Shown here piece after piece: positions 31,915-39,956 of a DNA stretch of 41,367 nt. Under the pieces are notes generated by a model that saw only the letters and a program-made list of their open reading frames with translations, was not told the origin of the DNA and made no database searches. The stretch's first letter is position 1; the number at the start of each line of letters is the position of its first letter. Origin of the DNA: Streptomyces lycii (GTDB lineage Bacteria; Actinomycetota; Actinomycetes; Streptomycetales; Streptomycetaceae). The stretch lies in contig NZ_WHPN01000402.1 in NCBI RefSeq assembly GCF_009735685.1, forward strand, positions 1 through 41,367. The letters are read 5' to 3'. A program made the translations under genes and the position numbers.

Positions 31915-34902
31915 ATGACCACCGAAGACAACACCCCGCACGCGGATCTCCTGCTGCTGCACGAAGCGGCACTGGCCGGCATGCAAACCCTCGGCCCGGC
32001 CCCGCTTTCCGCCACCCTGGAATTCTTCGCCACCCAGCAGGGCCTCGGCGGGACCGACCTCTCCCAGGCCGCGCTGAGGGACGCGCTGACGACGGCGCAC
32101 AGCGACCACGCCCTGCTGTGGCTGTGGCGCAAGAAGCTCGCCGACTGGGACTTCCGTACGGACGCCAAGTGGACCGGCACCGAGCCGCGCACGGACGCCC
32201 GGCGCGCCGCGATCCACGACAAGCTCGGCTTCGAGCCCGAGACGCGCAAGGTCGTCGACGACCTGATCCCCGTCTCAAGACTCAGCGGCCCGGTCGTCAT
32301 CAGCAAGGAGTTCACGCCCTGGCGGGCGGCGCGGTCGCAGCAGGGACACGACTGGTACTGGCCGAAGTACGCCGGTCTCCTGGCCACCAGGCCGTCCTGG
32401 GACGCCGAGGCGATCGCGAACCTCGACGAGGCGGCCGAACGCGTCGTCGAACGCCTTGCGGACCCGACCGCGGAGCAGCCGTACCAGTCGCGCGGCCTGG
32501 TCGTCGGCTACGTCCAGTCGGGCAAGACGGCCAACTTCACCGGTGTCGTCGCCAAGGCCGTCGACGCGGGCTACCGGCTGGTCATCGTCCTCGGCGGCAC
32601 CCTCAACCTCCTCCGCGCCCAGACGCAGCGCCGGCTGGACATGGAACTCGTCGGCCGCGAGAACATCCTGCGCAACGCGAGCGAGGTCGAGTCGGACTAC
32701 GCGGACGACGAGGACTGGGTGCGCGACAAGTTCCTGCGCCACGGCGGCCGGCCGTCCACGATGGGCGCGTTCGACATCATCCGGCTCACCACCCGCGACA
32801 ACGACTACAAGCCCCTGGCCCAGGGCATCGGCGAGCTGGAGATCGAGAAGCGCGAGCAGACGCTGCCGCTGTACCACCCGCGCAACCTGCACCACAGCGC
32901 GGCCCGGCTGATGGTCGTCAAGAAGAACAAGATGGTGCTGGGCAAGCTGGTCAAGGACCTGAGGAGGATCGGGCCGCTGCTGGGCGAGATCCCGGTCCTG
33001 ATCATCGACGACGAGTCGGACGAGGCCTCGCCCAACACGACGAGCCCGAACAAGCCGGACGCCAACCGGACAGCGATCAACGAGAAGATCTCCGAACTGC
33101 TGAGGCTGATGCCGCGCGCCCAGTACGTCGGCTACACGGCGACCCCGTTCGCGAACGTCTTCATCGACCCCAGCGACACCGAGGACATCTTCCCCCGCGA
33201 CTTCATCATCTCCCTGGACCGGCCGGCCGAGTACATGGGCGTCCAGGAGTTCCACGACCTCGACTCCGAGATCCCGCCGCAGGAGCGCACCGTCGCGAAC
33301 TCGCAGGAGAAGGCGCACGTCCGCGACGTCCGCCCGACGGACGAGGAGGACGACAGCAGCCTGCGCGAGGCGATGGACATGTTCGTCCTGACGGCGGCGA
33401 TGAAGGTGTACCGGGAGTGCGCGGGCCCGGTGCCGCTCGGGGTGGGCCACTTCCGGCACCACACCATGCTGGTCCACGAGTCCCGGCTCCAGCTCGACCA
33501 CCGCGAGCTGCGCGGCAGGCTGCTCAAGCTGTGGCACGAGGGCGGCTACGCGGGCGCCGCCGGCCACGAACGGCTCCGGCAGCTTTTCGAGTCCGACGTG
33601 GCCCCCGTCTCGGCGGCCCGCGCCGACGGCTACGCCGTACCGGCGTCCTTCGAGGAGCTGGCCCCCCACATCGGCGCGGCCTGGATGCGCATCGGCGGCA
33701 ACGAGAACCCCGTCATCGTCGTCAACGGCGACAAGGACATCGAGCGCGGCGAGGCCGACTTCGACCGGCGGGGCATCTGGAAGATCCTGGTCGGCGGCCA
33801 GAAGTTGTCCCGCGGCTACACGGTCGAGGGTCTGACCGTCACGTACTACCGGCGGAGCGCGGGCAACGCCTCGACCATGATGCAGATGGGCCGCTGGTTC
33901 GGCTTCCGCAGGGGTTACCGGGACCTGGTCCGCCTGTACGTCGGCCGGGAGGAGACCTTCGGCAAGAAGGACGTCGACCTGTACGAGGCGTTCGAGGCGA
34001 TCTGCCGCGACGAGGAGACCTTCCGCAACCAGCTCGAGCAGTACGCGGTGATGGTCGACGGCAGGCCCCAGATCACTCCGGCCCAGGTGCCGCCCCTGGT
34101 CTCCCAGCATCTGCCGTGGCTGAAGCCGACGAGCCGGAACAAGATGTACAACGCCGAACTGGTGGAGATCCGCTCACCGGGCCAGCCGGTCGAACCCGCG
34201 TCCTACCCCACCAGCGCGGCAGCCATCCGCCGTAACACGGAGCGCTGGCGCCCCGTACTCGAAGCGCTGGGCAGCACACCTACAACTTTCACGAATCCCC
34301 CGGACAGATCCAGCCGGCTTCCTCGCAGTTTTGCGGCCTGCACAGGCGTTGTCAGCCACAACGATCTCATGAGCGTCCTGGGCCAGCTGGAGTGGAGCCG
34401 ACCGGAGAACTTCCGCCCGCATCTCACGTACCTCAGCCAGCTCGACGGCACCCTCGCCAAGGTTGATGACTGGCTGATCGTGGCACCGCAACTGGAGTCA
34501 CCCGGCCGGGTCCGGGCCACGATTGCGGGCTCTCTGCCGCTTTCCCTCGTCCAGCGAAGCCGGCAGCGCGGCAAGGACTCCTTCGGCCGCATCGCCGGCC
34601 TGGAGCACCAGATCGCCGCAAAACGCATGGTCAGCAGGGCATCCAGTTCGGTAGCAGCCGACGAGAACAATGAGCAGCTCATCGGTTCCCGCAGCGGCAT
34701 CGTCCTGCTCTACCCGGTCGTCGACAGTGACAAGTTCCGCACCGTCGAAGAGGCGGCACCTGGCAGCATCGCGGACCCGGGAAGCGTGATCATGGCCTTC
34801 AGCCTCATCCCGCCCAAGACAGCCATCGACTCAACTCGCCGGCTGGTCCGCTTCCGCACCAAGACCTCTGCAGACACCGCGATCATTGACCTTCCTGCCT
34901 GA
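31915..34902 (+). CDS. Z1-domain superfamily-II ATPase
   Basis: 995 aa. Walker A 'GYVQSGKT' lies at about 198-205, Walker B 'IIDDESDEAS' near 363-372, 'GYTATPFANVF' is the motif III equivalent, and 'MMQMGRWFGFRRGYRDL' near 655-671 is the arginine-finger motif VI; together they define the Z1 domain. Z1 proteins are putative helicases or translocases of R-M-linked systems. An N-terminal ~190-residue helical region may contact partners. From about residue 782 (base 34260) GC falls from around 70% to around 60% and codon choice changes, continuing into the NaeI gene. The C-terminal fifth therefore looks exchanged together with the downstream R-M genes. The stop is 39 bp before the NaeI start. Confidence 0.93.
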   Translation: MTTEDNTPHADLLLLHEAALAGMQTLGPAPLSATLEFFATQQGLGGTDLSQAALRDALTTAHSDHALLWLWRKKLADWDFRTDAKWTGTEPRTDARRAAIHDKLGFEPETRKVVDDLIPVSRLSGPVVISKEFTPWRAARSQQGHDWYWPKYAGLLATRPSWDAEAIANLDEAAERVVERLADPTAEQPYQSRGLVVGYVQSGKTANFTGVVAKAVDAGYRLVIVLGGTLNLLRAQTQRRLDMELVGRENILRNASEVESDYADDEDWVRDKFLRHGGRPSTMGAFDIIRLTTRDNDYKPLAQGIGELEIEKREQTLPLYHPRNLHHSAARLMVVKKNKMVLGKLVKDLRRIGPLLGEIPVLIIDDESDEASPNTTSPNKPDANRTAINEKISELLRLMPRAQYVGYTATPFANVFIDPSDTEDIFPRDFIISLDRPAEYMGVQEFHDLDSEIPPQERTVANSQEKAHVRDVRPTDEEDDSSLREAMDMFVLTAAMKVYRECAGPVPLGVGHFRHHTMLVHESRLQLDHRELRGRLLKLWHEGGYAGAAGHERLRQLFESDVAPVSAARADGYAVPASFEELAPHIGAAWMRIGGNENPVIVVNGDKDIERGEADFDRRGIWKILVGGQKLSRGYTVEGLTVTYYRRSAGNASTMMQMGRWFGFRRGYRDLVRLYVGREETFGKKDVDLYEAFEAICRDEETFRNQLEQYAVMVDGRPQITPAQVPPLVSQHLPWLKPTSRNKMYNAELVEIRSPGQPVEPASYPTSAAAIRRNTERWRPVLEALGSTPTTFTNPPDRSSRLPRSFAACTGVVSHNDLMSVLGQLEWSRPENFRPHLTYLSQLDGTLAKVDDWLIVAPQLESPGRVRATIAGSLPLSLVQRSRQRGKDSFGRIAGLEHQIAAKRMVSRASSSVAADENNEQLIGSRSGIVLLYPVVDSDKFRTVEEAAPGSIADPGSVIMAFSLIPPKTAIDSTRRLVRFRTKTSADTAIIDLPA

Positions 34903-34941
34903 CTCACACTCCCTTGCGCGACGAAAGCAGGTCAGCCCTCC

Positions 34942-35898
34942 GTGAGCCTCGAAGACGACGGACTCTTCTCGATGGACCAGCCCACTCCAGAACCAGTCCA
35001 CACAACCGCGACCAACGACAGAAACCTCCAAGAAGTAATCCACTGGTTCAAAAGGCAGAAGAATATTGCAGAGCGCTTCGGGGGCATCTTTCGGCAGGCG
35101 TTCGATGAAGTCCTCGACGGCCCGCGGACTGGGCGGTTCAACGTCGAGGACCTGGAGAAGACAGAGAAGACCTACCTGGGAACCAAGGTTGAAATTCTGG
35201 TGCGCGCAGAATTTTCCCTGGACCGCGGCCGCCCGATGGACTACTCGGTAGCGGGCCACCAGGTGGACTCAAAGTTTACGGTACGAAGCAATTGGACGAT
35301 TCCCCAGGAGGCCATTGGGCACATATGCCTCCTGATGTCAGCAGATGATGCGAGTTCTCAGTTCAAGGTCGGATTGCTGCGCATCAGCGATACGAACCTG
35401 AACCCCGGAAGAAACAGAGACGGAAAGCGAGGAATTTCCCGCAGCGGCAGGGATGAGACGCATTGGCTCGTTCCCTCAGGGACTCTCCCCAAGAACATTC
35501 TGATGCAGCTCAGCCAGAGCGAAAGGACAGCCATCTTTCGCCACTCCGGCGGGCAGGGCAGAACCAACGAACTGTTTCGGGTGGCCCAACGAGAACTGAT
35601 CGACAGAAAAACCCTGCTGACGGTCGCGCAGCAGGCAGACAGCCCTAAACGAGTACGGGATGCCCGGATCCATTTGCGCAACGAAGGCATCCTGATTCTC
35701 GGCCACCAAGAAAATCATCCCGCTATCGCCCGAGCCTTGGGACTGCCGATACCAAAAAAGGGATCCTGGGTATCTGCCAGAGTGATCCCCATGAACCCTG
35801 ATCACCCTTCAAACTCCGCTCACGCTGTAATTGGCGGCACCTCTTACATTCTCGCTCCGGACGAAGCGCCGCCCGAACACGGACCCCTGTCATACTAG
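34942..35898 (+). CDS. NaeI-type restriction endonuclease
   Basis: 318 aa against 317 for R.NaeI, collinear with a 14-residue offset by eye. The four NaeI active-site residues are kept: E84 ('GTKVEI'), D100 ('MDYSVAG'), D109 and K111 ('QVDSKF'). 'GPRTGRFNVEDLEKTEKT' matches NaeI 'GQRTGRWNFDQLHKTEKT'. The C-terminal DNA-binding (CAP-like) half matches at 'GRTNELFRVAQRELIDRKTLLTVAQQ' and 'LRNEGILILGHQENHP'. NaeI is a type IIE enzyme that binds two GCCGGC sites and cuts GCC^GGC. Position 57, equivalent to NaeI Leu43 in its ligase-like motif, is Val. Start is GTG 34942 with a weak ribosome site. GC is about 50%, well below the region to the left, indicating transfer. Confidence 0.93.
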   Translation: MSLEDDGLFSMDQPTPEPVHTTATNDRNLQEVIHWFKRQKNIAERFGGIFRQAFDEVLDGPRTGRFNVEDLEKTEKTYLGTKVEILVRAEFSLDRGRPMDYSVAGHQVDSKFTVRSNWTIPQEAIGHICLLMSADDASSQFKVGLLRISDTNLNPGRNRDGKRGISRSGRDETHWLVPSGTLPKNILMQLSQSERTAIFRHSGGQGRTNELFRVAQRELIDRKTLLTVAQQADSPKRVRDARIHLRNEGILILGHQENHPAIARALGLPIPKKGSWVSARVIPMNPDHPSNSAHAVIGGTSYILAPDEAPPEHGPLSY

Positions 35899-35903
35899 TT
35901 GCC

Positions 35904-36395
35904 ATGCAAGACCAGCAGCCGGACGAACCGCACCTGCAGGACACCTGGCAGGCGCCCCCGGGTTCTTGGGCATCGTCAGCCGCGAACCGCCGGAACATGC
36001 AGGCGATCCGCAGCCGCGACACCAAGCCCGAGCAGACGATCCGCCGGCTCGTGCACGCCCAAGGCCTCCGGTACCGAGTCTGCGCCAGGCCGCTTCCCGA
36101 CCTTCGCCGGACGGCAGACATGGTTTTCCGTCCGGCGAAGGTCGCGGTGTTCATTGACGGCTGCTATTGGCACGGCTGCCCTGAGCACTACGTGTCGCCG
36201 AAGACCAATCCCGGCTACTGGTCGGACAAGGTGGCCAGGAACGTGGCCCGTGACCGTGACACAGACGCACGTCTCCACGAGGCCGGCTGGACCGTGCTGC
36301 GTTTCTGGGAGCACGAGTCAGCTGACGACTGCGCCCTCAAGATCGCCGCTACAGTTGCCGCTCTCCGCGGGCGCCGGGCCCGCGGGAGAGGGTAG
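35904..36395 (+). CDS. vsr: Vsr very short patch repair endonuclease of the NaeI-type cassette
   Basis: 163 aa. Vsr core: 'NMQAIRSRDTKPEQTIRRLVHAQGLRYRV', D72 in 'RTADMVF', 'VAVFIDGCYWHGCPEHYVSPKTNPGYW' (Cys/His zinc site and catalytic His), 'NVARDRDTDARLHEAGWTVLRFWEHES'. It nicks T:G mismatches arising from deaminated 5-methylcytosine, here presumably in the target of the convergent methyltransferase. It starts 5 nt after the NaeI stop, so the two are co-translated. Its last 78 bp overlap the 3' end of the methyltransferase gene on the other strand. It resembles the orphan copy at 20909-21439 through the core but lacks the Gly/Ala tail. Confidence 0.93.
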   Translation: MQDQQPDEPHLQDTWQAPPGSWASSAANRRNMQAIRSRDTKPEQTIRRLVHAQGLRYRVCARPLPDLRRTADMVFRPAKVAVFIDGCYWHGCPEHYVSPKTNPGYWSDKVARNVARDRDTDARLHEAGWTVLRFWEHESADDCALKIAATVAALRGRRARGRG

Positions 36396-37475
36396 CTCAA
36401 AGAGGGCGTCACTCTGGTGAGCAGCCTCCGCCTTGGCGCCTGCCTCCAGCGCTGCAATGATCTGCTCGCCGACAGCCTGTGCAACAGGCGGCGGAAATGC
36501 ATTTCCCACCTGACGGTAGGCAGCGGTTTTCTTGCCTGTGAACTCCCAGTCGGACGGGAATCCCTGGATTATCGCCGCCTGGCTCACCGTAAGCTTCGGC
36601 CCCCGGGGGCCGAACAAATCCCTCTCGGGGTCCGTCATTTCTTCGGGCTCGTTGGCGACACCCATACCATCGATCCCCAGAGCTGCCCAGGCGTTCTTGG
36701 CCCTCGTCGGGCCCAGGTCTGCCCCACCATGCTTCTTTGATCCACCGACAAGAGTCGGCGCAACGGTGCCCTTCTTAGCTTCCTTGAGCCATTTCTTATA
36801 CGTGACATCCGCTCTCGGGTCACCGCTGGCTTTGAACCGCTTCCTCATCGAAGGAGCCAGCGCCTTGGCCACGGTGAAAAGCTCCTCATGCTCCGGAGGC
36901 TGCCACGTCAAGTGCTGCGCGTACTGCTCACGCATTGCAACGAGAATGGCCCGGGGGCGCAGTTGCGGGACCCCGTAATCACATGCCTCCAGGACCCTCC
37001 AGTAACAGATGACGTAACCAGCCCTGTGCAACTGCTGCTGAATTTCTTCCCGGTACTCACGGAATTTTTCCGGCGGCTCCAGAAGCCCTCGGACATTCTC
37101 AATCATCACAGCCTTCGGCTGCAATTCCTCAACCATTCTCAGCATGGCCGGGAAGAGATCGCGTTCGTCATCACGGCCGAGTTGCTTGCCGGCCGCCGAA
37201 AAGGGCGGACACGGAACACCGCCGGCCAGCAGGTCCAACTGGCCCGGAGCGAGATTCAGCTCACGGGGGTCGAAGTCGTTCAGGTCTTCCTGCAGCACTC
37301 TGCACCCTTGCCAGTCGGGATGGCTGCCGACATTTGCGCTGAGTGTGGAGCATGCATGCTGATCGATCTCGATGAGTGCAAGGTGCTTGAACCCTGCCTT
37401 GTGGAGACCGACTGCCTGTCCGCCTGCTCCGGCACAGATCTCCACCGAGGTGAACTTGGACTCGGTGCGGGTCAT
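36318..37475 (-). CDS. C5-cytosine DNA methyltransferase
   Basis: 385 aa from ATG 37475, preceded by AAGGAGG and a 4-5 nt spacer. Motifs in order: I 'VEICAGAGGQAVGLHKAGF', IV 'GGVPCPPFSAAGKQ' with nucleophile C89, VI 'MIENVRG', VIII 'GVPQLRPRAILVA', IX/X 'IIQGFPSDWEF' and 'AYRQVGNAFPPPVAQAVG'. The target recognition region lies at about 200-300. It transfers methyl from S-adenosylmethionine to C5 of cytosine. Placed tail-to-tail with NaeI and Vsr genes, it should protect the host at the NaeI-type target. Palindromes in the leader (37522-37534 and 37562-37572) may serve autoregulation, common in this class. Confidence 0.95.
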   Translation of the reverse strand: MTRTESKFTSVEICAGAGGQAVGLHKAGFKHLALIEIDQHACSTLSANVGSHPDWQGCRVLQEDLNDFDPRELNLAPGQLDLLAGGVPCPPFSAAGKQLGRDDERDLFPAMLRMVEELQPKAVMIENVRGLLEPPEKFREYREEIQQQLHRAGYVICYWRVLEACDYGVPQLRPRAILVAMREQYAQHLTWQPPEHEELFTVAKALAPSMRKRFKASGDPRADVTYKKWLKEAKKGTVAPTLVGGSKKHGGADLGPTRAKNAWAALGIDGMGVANEPEEMTDPERDLFGPRGPKLTVSQAAIIQGFPSDWEFTGKKTAAYRQVGNAFPPPVAQAVGEQIIAALEAGAKAEAAHQSDALFELPSPAGPAPAESGNCSGDLEGAVVS

Positions 37476-37521
37476 GCACCCTCCTTCCAGACTTGCCACG
37501 GCAGGCACTCGTTGCAACCCG

Positions 37522-37572
37522 CCCTCACAGAGGGTGACAGGCACCACTGACATCTCGATCTCACACAGTGTG
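37522..37572. promoter_or_regulatory. palindromes in the methyltransferase/HNH divergent region
   Basis: CCCTC-ACA-GAGGG (37522-37534) and the perfect 11-bp palindrome CACAC-A-GTGTG (37562-37572) lie 47 and 87 bp upstream of the methyltransferase start, and before the divergent HNH gene. They are candidate binding sites for methyltransferase autorepression or for an R-M controller. Confidence 0.45.
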
Positions 37573-37622
37573 CGCTACGACTCGACACGCTCAGACCACC
37601 CACACACCACGACGAACACTCA

Positions 37623-37628
37623 TACGAT
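37623..37628 (+). promoter_or_regulatory. -10 box of a probable leaderless promoter for the HNH gene
   Basis: TACGAT ends 7 nt before ATG 37636 with no ribosome site between, so transcription would start at or next to the start codon. No clear -35 is seen. Confidence 0.45.
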
Positions 37629-37635
37629 ATTGCCT

Positions 37636-38391
37636 ATGCTCCGGAGCCCTGCATGGACCTGGGACGAGCTGATGCTCGCCTGTGCCTTGGTCGTCGACAA
37701 CGGTTGGCACGAACTCCGGGAGGGGGACCGCAGCGTCCGGGAACTTTCCGACCTGCTCCGGTCCCTTCCCGTCCACCACTCCGAAGCCCGCAACCTTCCG
37801 GGCTTCCGGTCGGCCGGCAGTGTCAGCCGCAAAACCACCGACCTGGCCACAAACCACCCAGGCTACCGAGGCCGGGCGACCAAGGGCGGCCGGCTGGACA
37901 GGGTCGTGATCGACGCCTTCCTCCAGCAGCCCGACGAGATGGCCAAGTCGGCAAGAGCGATCGAAGAAGGACTCAGGTCCGGCGCGCTCCAGCAGATCCC
38001 CGAGCAACCCGAGGAGGTGACAGAAGACGGGATCACGGCTCTCGAAGGCCGCCTCCTCGCCCGCTGGGCCATCTCGCGGGAGCGTGACGCCGGGCTCCGG
38101 GCAAGGAAGGTCAAGAGCGTCCTGGCTCTCGGGAAGCCGATTCGGTGCGAGGTGTGCACCTTCGACTTTCAGCGGTTCTACGGGGAACTCGGCGACGGCT
38201 ACATCGAGGTTCACCACACGCTCCCCCTCCACGTCTCCGGGCCTCGAGAGACCCAGCTCAAGGACCTCTCGCTCGTGTGCTCCAACTGCCACCGCATGTG
38301 CCACAGGGGGCACCTCGGGAAATCCTGGCGTACTCCGGCCGACCTCCGTGCCGAGCTGCAGAAAGCGGGGCAGGTGCTCCGCACCCAGTGA
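37636..38391 (+). CDS. HNH endonuclease, McrA-like
   Basis: 251 aa. ATG 37636 is chosen because the frame upstream lies inside the divergent methyltransferase gene and a -10 box ends 7 nt before it. Residues 1 to ~150 are a helical N-terminal domain ('WTWDELMLACALVVDNGW', 'LPGFRSAGSVSRKTTDL') seen on actinobacterial HNH proteins next to R-M genes. The nuclease is C-terminal: zinc-binding C171/C174 ('CEVC') and C215/C218 ('CSNC'), with the catalytic H193-H194 in 'YIEVHHTLPL' and the final His in 'CHRMCHR'. McrA-like HNH enzymes cut modified or foreign DNA, so it could be a modification-dependent second line or part of the R-M cassette. It is convergent with the ATP-binding gene 23 bp away. Confidence 0.9.
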   Translation: MLRSPAWTWDELMLACALVVDNGWHELREGDRSVRELSDLLRSLPVHHSEARNLPGFRSAGSVSRKTTDLATNHPGYRGRATKGGRLDRVVIDAFLQQPDEMAKSARAIEEGLRSGALQQIPEQPEEVTEDGITALEGRLLARWAISRERDAGLRARKVKSVLALGKPIRCEVCTFDFQRFYGELGDGYIEVHHTLPLHVSGPRETQLKDLSLVCSNCHRMCHRGHLGKSWRTPADLRAELQKAGQVLRTQ

Positions 38392-38414
38392 CTGTCTCCA
38401 CCTCGCAGCGCGCA

Positions 38415-38891
38415 TCACGCGACAAATTCCGGGCGTGCCGTGCCGCCGGCTCGCACCGGAACAGGACCCCGGTGGCCGCCACCCGGCGTTCCCGCGCCGA
38501 ACTCGCACCACACCACCTTCCCGAAGAAGGTCAGAGCCGCGCCGCTCTCATCGGCCAGCACGGCCACCAGGCGGAGGCCCCGCCCGCGCTCGCTGTCGCC
38601 ATCAGTGCTCACCACCGCAGGCAGCGTGCGGCCCTCGTCGTGCATCTCGATACGGAGCCGGGCAGCAGCCACCTCCATGACGAGGGCCGCCACAGCACCC
38701 TCGCCAACGTGCTGCACGACATTGGCGGCGAGTTCGCTCACGGCAAGCTGAGTCTTGTCCAGCAGTGCCGGCAGCCGCCACTGGGCCAGCTGTGACGCCG
38801 CTGCCCTCCGAAGGCCGCGCACCTCGGACGCATAGGCCGTGAACGGCACTACACAGCGAGGCCCGGGGCCGACGATGCCAGAACCAAGCAT
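38415..38891 (-). CDS. anti-sigma-factor-like ATP-binding protein (HATPase_c_2)
   Basis: 158 aa from ATG 38891. It is a single SpoIIAB/RsbW-like GHKL domain: N-box 'LAVSELAANVVQHVG', G1 box 'MHDEGRTLP' and G2 'GRGLRLVAVLADESG', ending in 'VWCEFGAG'. Such proteins bind ATP and act as anti-sigma factors or kinases of anti-anti-sigma proteins, though most streptomycete copies are uncharacterised. It is divergent from an XRE-DUF397 pair, the standard abaA/whiJ-like arrangement in this genus, where these genes influence development and antibiotic production. Confidence 0.9.
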   Translation of the reverse strand: MLGSGIVGPGPRCVVPFTAYASEVRGLRRAAASQLAQWRLPALLDKTQLAVSELAANVVQHVGEGAVAALVMEVAAARLRIEMHDEGRTLPAVVSTDGDSERGRGLRLVAVLADESGAALTFFGKVVWCEFGAGTPGGGHRGPVPVRAGGTARPEFVA

Positions 38892-39110
38892 GGATTGGTC
38901 TCCCTCCCGCGCGACACCAGCACACTGCAGTCGTATCCGGGTGACTGCGCTGTGTAGCGCTGCCGAGAAGCATGGCACCGAGAATTCTCGTCACGTAACT
39001 TCTCACACAGAGGCCACCCGATCGGATGAACGCGGTGGCCCTCAGATTTCCTCAGGCCATAGCCTGCTGGCGCCATCCACGAACGCGGACCGCCAAAGGG
39101 GAGGGATCCA

Positions 39111-39956
39111 TTGGCAGCCAGGGCCACCACACGGCGCCGCCAACTCGGCACCACCATGCGCAAGCTCCGGGGCCGCACCGGTATGACGCTGGAGGAAGCC
39201 GGCGCGCTGGTCGGTGTATCCAAGGCCACCATCAGCCGGTACGAGACTCAGGAAGGGCCGGTCAAGTGGCTTGTCGTGGAGGCACTGTGCCGTGAGTACG
39301 GTGCCAGCGACGCCGAACGGCAAGCGATCGTGGCCCTGGCCAAAGACGCCAAGCAGCAAAACTGGTGGCATTCTTTCGCCGACTACTTGCCGGAGAGCGC
39401 AAACCTGCTCCTCACCTTGGAGGACGAGGCGGTACGGGAGGACCACTTCGCGTGCGTCTACGTCCCAGGGCTCCTGCAGACCCGCCGCTACGCCGAAGCC
39501 GTGCAGCACGCCTCCGAAATGCGCCGTCCGCCCGAGGAGATCGAGCAGCTGGTTGATCTCCGCATGAAGCGGCAGCAGATCCTGGCCCGCAAGCAGCCGC
39601 CGCACCTCTGGGTGATTCTCGACGAGTCCGTGCTGCGTCGCGTCGTCGGCTCCAGGGAGGTCATGCGCGAGCAGTTGACGCACTTGCTGGAGTCCAACAA
39701 GTCACAGAACATCACCCTCCAAGTGCTGCCCTTCGCCCAGGGCGCGCACTCCGCTGCCAAGGGCAGCTTCGTGATCCTCGGTGCCGCAGAACCCTCTCTG
39801 GACGTCGTGTACGCGGAGACCCATGTGGCATCACTCTTCATGGAGAAGGAGGAGGAACTGGCCCAGTACCGGCTTGCCTTTGACTACCTGCGGGCCCAAG
39901 CATTGGACATGGCCGCCTCTTCGGCCTTCATCGAAGAATCTCGCAGGGAGATGTGA
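39111..39956 (+). CDS. XRE regulator with DUF5753 (Scr1/WhiJ type)
   Basis: 281 aa from TTG 39111, which has AAAGGGGAGGG 5-6 nt upstream; no ATG lies nearby in frame. Helix-turn-helix at about 13-60 ('MTLEEAGALVGVSKATISRYET'). DUF5753 spans about 90-272, with 'VYVPGLLQTRRYAEAV', 'RMKRQQILARKQPPHLWVILDESVLRRVVG' and 'ITLQVLPFAQGAHSAAKGSFVILG'. In WhiJ-like systems the regulator represses developmental genes and is antagonised by its DUF397 partner, whose start overlaps this stop by one base (TGATG). Confidence 0.93.
   Translation: MAARATTRRRQLGTTMRKLRGRTGMTLEEAGALVGVSKATISRYETQEGPVKWLVVEALCREYGASDAERQAIVALAKDAKQQNWWHSFADYLPESANLLLTLEDEAVREDHFACVYVPGLLQTRRYAEAVQHASEMRRPPEEIEQLVDLRMKRQQILARKQPPHLWVILDESVLRRVVGSREVMREQLTHLLESNKSQNITLQVLPFAQGAHSAAKGSFVILGAAEPSLDVVYAETHVASLFMEKEEELAQYRLAFDYLRAQALDMAASSAFIEESRREM

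Noticed and set aside
29282..35898. Assignment of the defence locus to DISARM, BREX or Dnd/Ssp
   Set aside because: The signature genes of those systems (DrmA/B, BrxC/PglZ, DndB-E/SspB-D) are not seen; the gene content fits a Z1/MORC-type R-M association.
37372..37635. N-terminal extension of the HNH endonuclease to 37372
   Set aside because: The extra 88 codons lie over the methyltransferase 5' end and its promoter, have no domain, and ATG 37636 has a well-placed -10 box.
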